20,614 bases of DNA from a virus. Location: IMG/VR virus record IMGVR_UViG_3300035126_000542, positions 1 through 20,614 of that record. The stretch is one strand, 5' to 3'. The notes under the pieces are model-generated. The model was not told the origin of the DNA. It made no database searches and saw only the letters and a program-made list of their open reading frames with translations. Made by a program: the position numbers and the translations under genes. Positions 1-7,823 of the stretch are shown here, one piece after another. Every line of letters starts with the position of its first letter. The first letter of the stretch is position 1.

Positions 1-800
1 GTCGCTCCAAACGCTTTTGGGTGGCCTCTGCTTCCTTGCGTTGGCGTTCTTTGACCTGTGCCTCCCTCTTTTGGTCTGCTGCGATTTGGGCGTTCGTGTG
101 GGCTTCGTATGCATCCCGGTAATTGGACAGGGCTGCTTCTTCACGCAACAACGCCTGCTCCCTTGCCTTGGCTGCGATGGCTGGGTCGGGTAGGTTCAGG
201 AACCTGCGGACCGCTGCGGTGAGTTCGTCCCACTTGGCGACCAAAAGCCCTACGGCTGCGATGGCTGCACCGATACCCGTAGCAAGGAGGGCGATTCTAA
301 ACGCCTTCATAGCCCCCGTACTTGCCCCGACTGCGGTTGCGTAGAGGGCCTGTGCTGCTGCCTGCCCTTGGGTGATTAGGATGGAGTCCTTGTTGAGCAG
401 ATTGGCGACCTGTTGCACTCCGTTAGCGAGAGCCATGGCCCCTTGGACCTTCAACAACGCTTTCTGCAAGTCCTCATTCTCGGAGCCGAACAACGCTGCT
501 GCACCTTGGGCGATTTGAAAGCCAGCGGTGATTCCTTGGATTCCAGCGACGAAGGTGTCGATGTTGCGCGTGTCCGATGCGAGGTTCTTAATCCGCTGCC
601 CCGTGTCCCCGATTTGGTCTTTGAGTTTCCCCGCCTCCTGCTCCATCTCCTTAAACGCCTTCGTGCCTTCTTGTCCCGCCAAGGACATATCGATAAGCGT
701 CTTTTGGAGTTCACGCAGACGCTGCTTAGCACTCGTCGTGCCTTGTGCCGTTGAGTCCTTAATTCCTACTTCGAGGACGATTTCTTTAGTAACTGCCATA
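1..800 (-). CDS. Phage tail tape-measure protein, N-terminal part (cut by the window edge)
   Basis: This reading frame is open from an ATG at 800 to the left edge, so its 3' end lies outside the window; 266 codons are visible. In siphophages the tape-measure protein spans the tail tube, sets its length and helps DNA ejection. What is seen: an N-terminal region rich in Lys, Glu and Gln with coiled-coil character (about residues 20-75, containing LRELQKTLIDMSLAGQEG), then a long Ala/Gly-rich stretch and a hydrophobic helix near residues 165-190 (AFRIALLATGIGAAIAAVG), then a charged helix rich in Arg, Glu and Ala (about 205-266). This charged-then-hydrophobic pattern is typical of tape-measure N-termini. 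It starts 5 bases after the stop of the 801-aa tail gene, so it is probably the last visible gene of one late transcript. A related minor tail protein is the alternative. Confidence 0.8.
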
Positions 801-805
801 GTTTT

Positions 806-3211
806 TTATTTGTCTGCCCATGCTGGTAATCCCGACACAACTTCCAAGACCTGACCTTCGGTTCCTATTCCCAAGTTTTTCCAAGCGGTGCCATCCCAAT
901 ACTTGATGTCGCCTGCTGCATCGCCCGGAGTAAACCCTGCACCTGCTGGACCGACCGCACCCGTTGCTCCAGTCGCACCCGTTTCACCGGGAGGGCCTGC
1001 AACCGCTGGGAGTTCCTTGACCAATGGAATCGGAGGGACTTCGTTTGGGTAATCCGAGTCCGTTGCAGGTACAGGGCCGTCGTAGGGTAGGTAACCGATT
1101 TGCTTTGGAACGAACTCGGTTAGGTTGAGAATCCTGCGAAGTGTAACCCGGCACGGCTTCTGCTGACCTATCTCGTAGTCCCGAATCTCAAGCAGCCTCC
1201 AACGGACCCCTCCGTAGTAGATGGGAGTGCGGAAGTCAAGTTGGCTGATGTCCACCGCATTGAGCATGATGGACAACTCCAACTGCATCGCTTCACGGCT
1301 GACCGTTTCTTGGATGAAGTTCCACCAATAGATGTTGAACAGGTTGTTGTTCGTGTATAGGTAGGGGTCGCTATTTGCGGCGACATTCACCGCATAATAC
1401 AACTGTTTGGGGATTCCAAAGGCGAGGTCAAAGTTTGCGTCGTAGGGGTTGTCAAGGTGGCTGACAAAAGGCAGATTTAACAACGACTCTGCGAGTGCTA
1501 CCGAACCGCTGACTCCGTATTGGTAGGCCCACGTCGTCGGTGCTTCGATGAGGTTGTACTGGGCTATGCGATAACCGCTCTGCAAGGTCTTGATAGTTCC
1601 CGACAAAGCGGAGCCATCCAAGTCCCAAACCCTACCGACTACCTTGTCAGTCGTGAAGTTCGCAGGGATTAGAGTGCTGCAAGCGAGTTCGACGATGTTC
1701 TCGCCCTTGCCGTAGAAGTTGTCGGTCGTGAAGATTCGCCCTCCGTAGCCTTCCTTCGCCAATGGGTAGTTCGACTTGTCCAACTTGGACAGATAATCGC
1801 CGGCATCCTTGTACTTGAACACGATGGTCTTGTACTGGTTCGGGTCCCCGTTCGTGATGTTTTGCTCTGCATTCTCATCCGATTTCTGCGACCAGTCAAC
1901 CACACCGCTGGAGTAGAAGTCCACCCAAGGTTCCACGATGAGGTTCTTCGGGTCGGCAGGGTCCGGCATGAAGTAGAGATTGAACATCTTTTGCAGGTCT
2001 TGCAAGAGGTCGCTCTGTTTCACGTCAGCAGGCAAAGCCGTAGCCATGTCAATCGTTCCAATACTCGTTGGATTCTCCAAGCATTCCCAAAGGACCGTTG
2101 AACCGCTCAAGAGATTGCATGCCGTGCTTCCAACGCCTGTCATCAAGACCCTTATCTGGCTGCTTGTGTTCAACTGGATATTGCTCCAAGTGATTACATT
2201 CGTGCCACTTGCTTGAGCCGTGAAGCCCCTTGATGGACTGACGACTCCACTCGTTGCCGTGTTGTATAAATAGAGAAAATTGTAGGTTTGATTGTTGAAT
2301 TGCGTTATTTGTCCAAAGTTCAGTTTAACCGTTACGTTCCATCGGGTTGGTAGTGCAGGGAGTTGTAGAGTGCTTGTCCCTGTGTTCCAGTAGCCGGGAC
2401 GGTCATAGTAAGGGCTTGAGTCATCGGCAAAGTTCAGGTAACCGCTAAAAGTCCCTGAAAAGTTTTGACCGCTCGTACTTGCAGCAAAAATGTTTGACCC
2501 GGAGAGGTTGACCGATAATTGTCCGGCAGCGTAAGGCATGACCAACTTACCGAACCGCTCCGAGTTGAAGAACTCCGATGTGTACCGATACCCCGCCTGT
2601 GCGAATATCAAGTCCACCATCTTCTTCACATAAATGCTCGGTGTCATCTTGTAAAAAGGCACGGCAAACCATCCCTGCGTTGTAGCATCCGTATAACCGT
2701 AGTTGTCAACCAAGCCGTAAACGTAACCGCTCGCACCACTTGCGGTCCAAGTCGCAGAAACATGGGCCGAGGTCAGCGTGTGGTTCATTCCGCTTACCCC
2801 AACCGTTGTTGCAAGGAGGTTGCCCTCAATGGCCTTGAACAGACTCACATCGTCCGAGAATAGGCCAACCTCATAGGTAACCTCGCCTTGAATCTTGGAC
2901 ATGGAAATCAGTTGCAGCACTCCGCTGAACACTTGGACCCCGTCCTCCCACATCGCAGCACGAATCTTCTTGTTCGGTTGGAATCCACCCACGAAGGACT
3001 GGATGTTGTAAGCGTACCCGAAGCAGGCCCTGTTGGTAGGCGTGTTTGGCAACGTGATGGTCTTGGAAAACGACCCCCTTCGCTTGGTGATGTCGGCAAT
3101 ATCCTCCACGCTGAACGTGAGGGCGATGTCGATTTCGCCCATGGTGTCAAGGACGTAGGGAACCTCTGCGTTTGATTCGTTGAGAGGATAGGCGATGAGG
3201 GTTACGCTCAT
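806..3211 (-). CDS. Large tail/baseplate protein with C-terminal collagen-like segment
   Basis: A protein of 801 residues, probably part of the tail tip or baseplate of the virion. The N-terminal part carries a stretch (GSFSKTITLPNTPTN, about residues 46-60) that I recognise from structural proteins of Bacteroidota phages; the middle is rich in Ser, Thr, Tyr and Asn, as in beta-structured tail proteins. Near the C-terminus seven Gly-X-Y triplets (about 739-759, starting GPPGETGATG) form a collagen-like trimerising segment. After it comes a short WDGTAW...GQVLEVVSGLPAW motif common at the ends of phage tail fibres. The ATG overlaps the upstream stop by four bases (ATGA), indicating translational coupling. 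The exact role (tail fibre, distal tail or hub) cannot be fixed from sequence alone. Confidence 0.75.
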   Translation of the reverse strand: MSVTLIAYPLNESNAEVPYVLDTMGEIDIALTFSVEDIADITKRRGSFSKTITLPNTPTNRACFGYAYNIQSFVGGFQPNKKIRAAMWEDGVQVFSGVLQLISMSKIQGEVTYEVGLFSDDVSLFKAIEGNLLATTVGVSGMNHTLTSAHVSATWTASGASGYVYGLVDNYGYTDATTQGWFAVPFYKMTPSIYVKKMVDLIFAQAGYRYTSEFFNSERFGKLVMPYAAGQLSVNLSGSNIFAASTSGQNFSGTFSGYLNFADDSSPYYDRPGYWNTGTSTLQLPALPTRWNVTVKLNFGQITQFNNQTYNFLYLYNTATSGVVSPSRGFTAQASGTNVITWSNIQLNTSSQIRVLMTGVGSTACNLLSGSTVLWECLENPTSIGTIDMATALPADVKQSDLLQDLQKMFNLYFMPDPADPKNLIVEPWVDFYSSGVVDWSQKSDENAEQNITNGDPNQYKTIVFKYKDAGDYLSKLDKSNYPLAKEGYGGRIFTTDNFYGKGENIVELACSTLIPANFTTDKVVGRVWDLDGSALSGTIKTLQSGYRIAQYNLIEAPTTWAYQYGVSGSVALAESLLNLPFVSHLDNPYDANFDLAFGIPKQLYYAVNVAANSDPYLYTNNNLFNIYWWNFIQETVSREAMQLELSIMLNAVDISQLDFRTPIYYGGVRWRLLEIRDYEIGQQKPCRVTLRRILNLTEFVPKQIGYLPYDGPVPATDSDYPNEVPPIPLVKELPAVAGPPGETGATGATGAVGPAGAGFTPGDAAGDIKYWDGTAWKNLGIGTEGQVLEVVSGLPAWADK

Positions 3212-4401
3212 AGGATGTTGTTCTTGTAGGCGACTGCAACCTCGACCTGCAACTGCGTCAGGCGGTCGTTCCTGCGTGTCGTGAATTGGTAGGTATTGGC
3301 GTTGACGATAGCCTCGACTAACTGCCCATCCAATTCAAGCCATACCTGCCCGGATCGGATCATCTCAATCAGCCAAGCGGATTCTGCATCCGTCAGCCAA
3401 TCCGAGTTGAGTGCGTAAACGTAATCAAACTCCCCTGCCCAAACTTTGTCGTAGGTTGTGGTCGCATAAACGTCCGAGTTGTACCCGAACGTCTGCCGGG
3501 TAATGTTGGCCCGCTTGCGGTTCTTGAGCGTAAAGGTGTAGGAGTCAATGCCTCCGTATTTGTTTTGAAAATGGACAGGGATGGAGTTGAACCGCTGGCA
3601 TTGCCCGATGACGTAGCGTTGACGAATCGTGATGTTTGACCCCCTTGAGAAGTAAACGTCGTAGAAGTCCCCGGCATTGCCTTGGAATAGGTAATCTCCG
3701 GGGTTCCCGTCCAAGCATTGCCCCGACGTGAGGGCTTTGAGGTTCATTGGCCCGACCCCAAAGCGAATGACATTAGAACCCGATACACTTGACGCTAACA
3801 CGTCGAACTGCCTTGCAAAGGTCGCTCCTGTTGCACTCCAGTATTGGATGTAAGCCTTCTCGACTGCGTAGTTAAACTGCCCGATGGAAAGCCATCCGTA
3901 GCCGTCGGCATAGACCGTGCGAGTCGTCGGGGTTGTTAGCATTCGATTCGTGTCGTTGACGATAGCACCGCTTGGGAAGTAAATCCCTCCACTCCAAGTC
4001 GCAAGTTCCAACTGCTCCAAGTTTCCTGCGAAGGAAACATTGCCCGAAACGGTTGTAACGGTTCCCGTGTAAACGACTGGGGTGTTCCCGTATTCCTCCA
4101 TGAAGTCGAGGCGATATCCCGAATAGTACCCGGCATGGTCCACGAAGCCCGTTTGGGTCAGCGATGGCTTGGTGGGTGCAATTAGGGTTTCAACGACCTT
4201 GGCCACATCAAAGAACCCAAAATTGGTGGCGGGCAGTTTGTCGCACTTCAACCGGGCAAGGGTGGTCCCTGCTGGGTTCTTCACATCGCAGACGTACCTG
4301 TAATTGGGTTGTGCAGTCAGCGAACCGCTGACCTTGAAAAGCATCTTGTTGTAAACGGGTGTTGCCACTTGGGGCGACCCGGAAAGGACGGTTGTTGCCA
4401 T
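3208..4401 (-). CDS. Putative tail structural protein, unknown family
   Basis: A protein of 397 residues without a motif I can name. It is rich in Thr, Ser, Tyr, Asn and Gly with few long charged helices, which suggests a beta-rich virion protein. No signal peptide or membrane segment is visible. It sits between a gp10-like gene and the collagen-bearing tail gene, one base after the former and overlapping the latter by ATGA, so it is very likely translated with them and belongs to the same tail structure. The C-terminal third (about 330-397) contains a run with LTDAESAWLIEMIRSGQVW that resembles segments found beside tail genes of other Bacteroidota phages; that comparison is from memory. Distal tail or tail-tip protein is the best guess. 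Confidence 0.6.
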   Translation of the reverse strand: MATTVLSGSPQVATPVYNKMLFKVSGSLTAQPNYRYVCDVKNPAGTTLARLKCDKLPATNFGFFDVAKVVETLIAPTKPSLTQTGFVDHAGYYSGYRLDFMEEYGNTPVVYTGTVTTVSGNVSFAGNLEQLELATWSGGIYFPSGAIVNDTNRMLTTPTTRTVYADGYGWLSIGQFNYAVEKAYIQYWSATGATFARQFDVLASSVSGSNVIRFGVGPMNLKALTSGQCLDGNPGDYLFQGNAGDFYDVYFSRGSNITIRQRYVIGQCQRFNSIPVHFQNKYGGIDSYTFTLKNRKRANITRQTFGYNSDVYATTTYDKVWAGEFDYVYALNSDWLTDAESAWLIEMIRSGQVWLELDGQLVEAIVNANTYQFTTRRNDRLTQLQVEVAVAYKNNIL

Positions 4402-4402
4402 T

Positions 4403-5050
4403 TTATCTTGTTGTTGCTACGCTTATGGATTTACCAAGGACCTCTGCGATATTCTCGGTCAGGACCTCTATCATTTCGGGGCTTACTGCATTGCTCATAA
4501 AGTTGGTGGCCCGTGTTCCTCGTTGGAATACCCAATAGGCTACCGACCTGCCATCCACCAACCCTTGCTCCTGCTTCGTCCGCATCCGCTTGAGTTCACG
4601 GGAATAGGTTGGCACAACGGGTTTTTCCTTGTTGGCTATCCAATCGGCCATTGCTTGGGCAGGTGGGTACTTGTCCCTGTATTGGAATGGCGACCTTGGG
4701 GCCTTTACGCTTGACGTTTTGCCTCGCACCCCTTGGTCCACGTACTTCCAGTAGGGGTTGGCCATGATAGCCACGACGATTTGCTTTGCGGATAGTTCGA
4801 TGTCTTCGGGGGCGATGGATGCGGATAGCGTTCCCCCTGCATTTGCGTTGGCTGCTTCGAGGTTCTTCTTCGCAAGTTCAATGACCCGTTCAATCCACTT
4901 GACCAGCACGTCATAGGTGGGCGACTTGCCTCCACCCTTGGGTCCTACGATTGAACCAATACCCTCCAAAGCGGTTTGGTCGATGCCTTTCATCGAACCG
5001 CTACCGAATTTACCTACGGGTTGGCCATTCGCAAGTATGGTTGTTTCCAT
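4403..5050 (-). CDS. Putative head-tail joining / tail-completion protein (HK97 gp10-like)
   Basis: A protein of 215 residues. About 60-80 is a charged helix (DVLVKWIERVIELAKKNLEA), the centre contains a basic, proline-rich stretch (about 115-135), and the C-terminal part has AYWVFQRGTRATNFMSNAV, which recalls the 'GTR...' loop of gp10-type tail-completion proteins. The similarity is weak and the family call is inference. The gene lies between the chaperone-like frameshift locus and a tail structural gene, which agrees with a neck or tail assembly role. The ATG at 5050 is taken because the preceding frame closes at 5082 and the gene begins 31 bases later. It could also be an unrelated minor tail protein. 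Confidence 0.5.
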   Translation of the reverse strand: METTILANGQPVGKFGSGSMKGIDQTALEGIGSIVGPKGGGKSPTYDVLVKWIERVIELAKKNLEAANANAGGTLSASIAPEDIELSAKQIVVAIMANPYWKYVDQGVRGKTSSVKAPRSPFQYRDKYPPAQAMADWIANKEKPVVPTYSRELKRMRTKQEQGLVDGRSVAYWVFQRGTRATNFMSNAVSPEMIEVLTENIAEVLGKSISVATTR

Positions 5051-5081
5051 ACGGGTAAATGTCCCCCGTGCTGGAATGTGT

Positions 5082-5231
5082 CTATCTGCGCCTCGCTCGT
5101 TCCGCTTCCATCCGTTCGGCTTCCAAGATGTCGTGGATTAACAGGGCATAGTTCAGGAACTCCACCGCCTTCATCGCAAAGATGGCATCGAATTTCAGCA
5201 CGTCCTTGTTTGCCATCCGCCACACGACCAT
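5082..5231 (-). CDS. Small tail ORF: probable -1 frameshift extension of the tail chaperone
   Basis: As a free-standing gene this would encode 49 residues from an ATG at 5231 (or 44 from an ATG at 5216), mostly helical, with a hydrophobic centre (FLNYALLIHDI) and a basic end (ERARRR). The same frame is open far upstream, through a T9 run at 5345-5337 inside the preceding gene. A -1 slip there would join this segment to the preceding protein and give about 248 residues instead of 189. This is the arrangement of lambda G/GT tail chaperones. The ATG lies 26 bases past the upstream stop and has no Shine-Dalgarno, so re-initiation is the alternative. Coding character of the segment is clear; the way it is expressed is inferred. 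Confidence 0.6.
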   Translation of the reverse strand: MVVWRMANKDVLKFDAIFAMKAVEFLNYALLIHDILEAERMEAERARRR

Positions 5232-5245
5232 AAGCCAACCGTAGC

Positions 5246-5277
5246 CGGCAAGAGGGCTTACGTCAGCCCCTCGGCCG
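5246..5277 (-). other. RNA hairpin whose loop holds the stop codon of the 189-aa gene
   Basis: On the coding strand CGGC and GAGGGGC pair with GCCCTC and GCCG, with one bulged G, one bulged C and a two-base bulge; the eight-base loop TGACGTAA contains the in-frame TAA (5260-5258). It lies about 60 bases past the T9 run, too far to be a classical frameshift stimulator, but could affect termination or re-initiation at the downstream small ORF. Function is inferred only. Confidence 0.35.
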
Positions 5278-5827
5278 TCTTCATCAGGTGCTTGGAATAA
5301 TCGCTCAAAACTTTCAAGTAGGATTCTGAACTTAGCAAAAAAAAACTGACAACGCCCCAAACGTCCCCGACCTTGGCGTGTTTCTTTATCAACTCGGCTC
5401 GCTCGGCATGGGCAGCCCCGTCGTACTTCTTCGGGAATAATCCGAATAGACCGCCCTCCCTGCACAAGGTCGCCATGATTCGATGAAGGTTCTGCAGGAG
5501 TTGCTTTTCGTCGGTCGTGTTTGCGTCCATTAACTCTATCAACTGCCCAGCGGTCAACTCATCCGTGAACACTGTTGGAATCCACCACTTGCCCCCGGCT
5601 TTGAACTTTCGCTTGTACCCAAGGGCAGGCAATGCGTTCCACTCGCTGATAATGGCCTTGTAACGCTTTAGGACGCTCTTGGCGGGCATTTCTCGAACGA
5701 TTGATATATCGACCCCCTCAACGATTGCAACGACTCCTGCTCGCTTGTCGTAGTCCCCGAGAACGCTGGAGAACTCAATGGCTCCGATGCGCTGGAACTG
5801 GTCGATGGTGAGGTCTTGGAGTTTCAT
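5258..5827 (-). CDS. Putative tail assembly chaperone (short form)
   Basis: A protein of 189 residues. It begins MKLQDLTIDQF, contains FTDELTAGQLIELMDAN near 88-104 followed by LLQNLHRIMATLCREGG (about 110-126), a layout I know from chaperone-like genes upstream of tape-measure genes in Bacteroidota phages. Such proteins bind the tape measure during tail assembly and are usually made in a short and a long form. Codons 161-164 read AGT TTT TTT TTG, i.e. a T9 run where a -1 slip enters an open frame. The gene overlaps the upstream glycosyltransferase stop by ATGA. Three genes separate it from the tape measure, which is further than usual. A generic tail protein is the alternative. Confidence 0.55.
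   Translation of the reverse strand: MKLQDLTIDQFQRIGAIEFSSVLGDYDKRAGVVAIVEGVDISIVREMPAKSVLKRYKAIISEWNALPALGYKRKFKAGGKWWIPTVFTDELTAGQLIELMDANTTDEKQLLQNLHRIMATLCREGGLFGLFPKKYDGAAHAERAELIKKHAKVGDVWGVVSFFLLSSESYLKVLSDYSKHLMKTAEGLT
5337..5345 (-). promoter_or_regulatory. T9 slippery run, candidate -1 ribosomal frameshift site
   Basis: Nine consecutive T on the coding strand, placed so that the zero frame reads T TTT TTT followed by TTG; this fits the X XXY YYZ rule for -1 slippage. The -1 frame stays open from the run to 5082 (84 codons). A homopolymer sequencing or assembly error would look similar, but then one of the two plausible frames would be wrong. Context beside tail genes favours a real frameshift. 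Confidence 0.55.
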
Positions 5828-6474
5828 AATTTTAGGAAGGTTTTGTAGGACGATGCCGACGATGCCGATGCAAGGTACTGGCTGAACTCCTTATCAGCCT
5901 TGCGTTCTTTCTCCGAATAGTACCAAGGAATGTGCCTCGCTGACTCAAGCAACGAAACCCCACCGATGAAGTACTCCTGCCGATTGTAAACGGCAAAGGT
6001 CGTGTCGATAGGCACGTCAACTCTCGCTGCCATGATGACCCGTGAGTTACGCTGACGAGTCGCCTCGTAGTTGTTCACATGGGTGTAGTACGACGACCTT
6101 GGAGGCACGTCATCCCATCGGAGCGACAGGCCTACCTTGCCTGCTTGGGGGAATTGTTGCAACCACTCCAAGCACATGGGAATCGTCCGCTTGCTGGTCT
6201 TGTAAAGGTCAAGGTCCGGGTCTGTAACCGCATAGAACGGCTCTCCCAGTTGTTGCACCAAGCCCGAAGTCCATGGGGCTTGATGGCCCAAGTTTTCGCC
6301 AAGCATTACGACCTTGCAGGGGTTGGTGGCGTACCACTCCAGCAAAGGCTCGTAGGTTGAACCGTTGTCCACGATGTAGATGTCCCCAATCCCCTCCCAC
6401 TTGCTCAAGTCCCTGACCATCGCCTTGGGCCACGTCAGCAGGTTGCGGTTGTTGATGATTACGGGGATGCCCAT
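5824..6474 (-). CDS. GT2-like glycosyltransferase (GT-A fold)
   Basis: A protein of 216 residues, taken from the ATG at 6474, one base after the upstream stop; an in-frame start at 6495 would run back into the upstream gene. GT-A features are visible: an N-terminal strand (GIPVIINNRN), IYIVDNGS near 33-40 as the nucleotide-sugar binding 'DNGS' motif, NLGHQAPW (about 61-68) and TDPDLDL near 84-90, which supplies the DxD-type metal site. No membrane segment is seen, so it should be cytoplasmic. It probably moves a sugar from an activated donor onto a glycan or protein. It is the last of three surface-chemistry genes behind the large terminase and overlaps the tail chaperone gene by ATGA. The acceptor, whether virion protein or host glycan, is unknown. 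Confidence 0.75.
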   Translation of the reverse strand: MGIPVIINNRNLLTWPKAMVRDLSKWEGIGDIYIVDNGSTYEPLLEWYATNPCKVVMLGENLGHQAPWTSGLVQQLGEPFYAVTDPDLDLYKTSKRTIPMCLEWLQQFPQAGKVGLSLRWDDVPPRSSYYTHVNNYEATRQRNSRVIMAARVDVPIDTTFAVYNRQEYFIGGVSLLESARHIPWYYSEKERKADKEFSQYLASASSASSYKTFLKL

Positions 6475-6475
6475 G

Positions 6476-7060
6476 TTAGAACTTGTAAACGGCAATAAGG
6501 TCGTCGTATCGGCCCGATTCGCTAAGGTCTATGGCCTCAAAGATTGAATTGCTCGGTGCTACGGCTGACAGGTTCACGAACCAATCCTTGCTCTGCACGT
6601 CTTCAATCATTAAGACACCGCCTTGGTTCATTAATGGTGCATACAGGCTGACGACCTGCAACATGGAGTCTAAGGTGTGCGGGCCGTCGTCAAGCAGGAA
6701 GTCGATGCCGTTCTTAAAATAGTCCCTTGCGACTTGCACGGATTCGGGGGTGTAGGCCGATGCGATGTGGAGCCTTGAACGAGTCCAGTCAATGTGCTTG
6801 TCAGCCTTTGGCTTGACTTGGTTGGCAATGTCGTAGAACAAGAACTTGGCCTTTGGAAGATATTTGCACCACATAGCCATGGACCCTCCGTGCCACACGC
6901 CTATCTCCACAAAATTGATGGAGTCGGCTCGCATTTCAGCCAAGTACTTAGCATATGTGCTTGTGTAGTTGTGGCCGTTGGCCTTGTCGGTTCCTCCCTC
7001 CCAGTCAGCACCATTGAGGTCTAACTCGTCGAGGATGGCAATCAGTTCTTTGTCTTTCAT
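6476..7060 (-). CDS. Class I SAM-dependent methyltransferase, MycE/TylF-like
   Basis: A protein of 194 residues. The SAM-binding motif I is FVEIGVWHGGSMAMW (about 49-63), followed by FLFYDI with its acidic residue at the end of strand two; LLDDGPHTLDSML (about 119-131) and GGVLMIEDV (about 144-152) correspond to the DDGSH and IED motifs of macrolide-sugar O-methyltransferases, where these acids bind the metal. The Pro in DDGPH replaces the more usual Ser. The ATG at 7060 is chosen because it lies two bases after the upstream stop; the 53 residues that precede it in frame are a shadow of the upstream gene. Between two glycosyltransferase-like genes, methylation of a sugar or glycan is likely; the substrate is inferred. 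Confidence 0.8.
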   Translation of the reverse strand: MKDKELIAILDELDLNGADWEGGTDKANGHNYTSTYAKYLAEMRADSINFVEIGVWHGGSMAMWCKYLPKAKFLFYDIANQVKPKADKHIDWTRSRLHIASAYTPESVQVARDYFKNGIDFLLDDGPHTLDSMLQVVSLYAPLMNQGGVLMIEDVQSKDWFVNLSAVAPSNSIFEAIDLSESGRYDDLIAVYKF

Positions 7061-7062
7061 GG

Positions 7063-7716
7063 TTAAAATGTGATTACAAACTTTTCGGGACCCGGCCATC
7101 CGGGGTTGGTATCGTGGACCTTGGTGTCGGGCTTCTTGCCAATCCAATGCTCTGCCTGCCAGCGGTGATCCCGTACTGGTTCGCCCAGTTCCTTGATGTG
7201 GGACGACTTGGCCCACCAATAGGTTCCACCAAAGTAGGGGTAGCCGTCGGCGTTGTTGTGGTCAGCCATGTGAGGGAACTGTTCCTTGGTAATCCAATGA
7301 CATCCCACCGCATCCACGCCTTCCAGCAGTTGCAAGCAGCGTTCCCAAGCCACGACGTTGAAGAAGGTCATCGACCTATTCCAAAGTTGGTTGATAAGCG
7401 ACGGATCGCTTGCCCCCTTCGTGTGGGCGTACAGGTACACGGCTTCCTCTTCCTGACTTGCCCGGTACATCTCGGTAAGCGTCGCCTGCTCCCAAGCGTT
7501 GGTCCGGGTTACTACTATTTTAATCTTCGGGGCCACCATCGAGTTCTCCAGCACCTCCTTGACCGCTTTGCGTTGTTCGGGTGGACCGACGATGCCGACA
7601 CGAATCTCATCCAAGACCCCGATGAGGCCATAGTTGCACACGGCCATCATGTGCTGGTTGAGTATCAACTGCCAGTTGCCTCCGCAATAGATGTGGTAGT
7701 AGTGGACGACTTTCAT
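7063..7716 (-). CDS. Glycosyltransferase-like protein
   Basis: A protein of 217 residues from the ATG at 7716; an upstream TTG at 7725 is less likely. The pattern AVYLYAHTKGASDPS (about 91-105), a later VDAVGCHWI, then YFGGTYWWAKSSHIKELG (about 162-179) and WQAEHWI is one I know from a group of glycosyltransferase-like proteins encoded in capsule and LPS loci, where the equivalent segments read HTKG and GNFWWA. No DxD site is as clear as in the partner gene at 5824-6474, so the enzyme could be a variant or have another role. The start overlaps the stop of a 33-aa membrane peptide by ATGA, and the methyltransferase follows after two bases, so the three enzymes are made together. Confidence 0.65.
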   Translation of the reverse strand: MKVVHYYHIYCGGNWQLILNQHMMAVCNYGLIGVLDEIRVGIVGPPEQRKAVKEVLENSMVAPKIKIVVTRTNAWEQATLTEMYRASQEEEAVYLYAHTKGASDPSLINQLWNRSMTFFNVVAWERCLQLLEGVDAVGCHWITKEQFPHMADHNNADGYPYFGGTYWWAKSSHIKELGEPVRDHRWQAEHWIGKKPDTKVHDTNPGWPGPEKFVITF

Positions 7717-7814
7717 AAGGTCCAAAGGAGAGTTAGAAGGGTGAGGATAAAGAAAACGGCTGCAACCGTCTTCCCGATTTCGATTAGCAGGTCAAGGATG
7801 CGTTCGGGGTTCAT
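7713..7814 (-). CDS. 33-residue single-span membrane peptide
   Basis: An ATG at 7814 opens a 33-codon frame starting MNPERILDLLIEIGKTVA, then a hydrophobic run AVFFILTLLTLLWTL to the end: a short charged N-terminus and one membrane span. It begins 9 bases after the large terminase stop, and its TGA overlaps the ATG of the following gene as ATGA, so the whole terminase-glycosyltransferase gap is filled by a coupled frame. The tight fit and amphipathic/hydrophobic layout support a real gene. It may be a holin-like or regulatory membrane peptide, or anchor the glycan enzymes; no family is recognised. Confidence 0.5.
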   Translation of the reverse strand: MNPERILDLLIEIGKTVAAVFFILTLLTLLWTL

Positions 7815-7823
7815 GCCCCAAAG

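Noticed and set aside
7061-7219. Upstream extension of the methyltransferase
   Set aside because: The 53 extra codons lie over the glycosyltransferase-like gene and look like a shadow frame.
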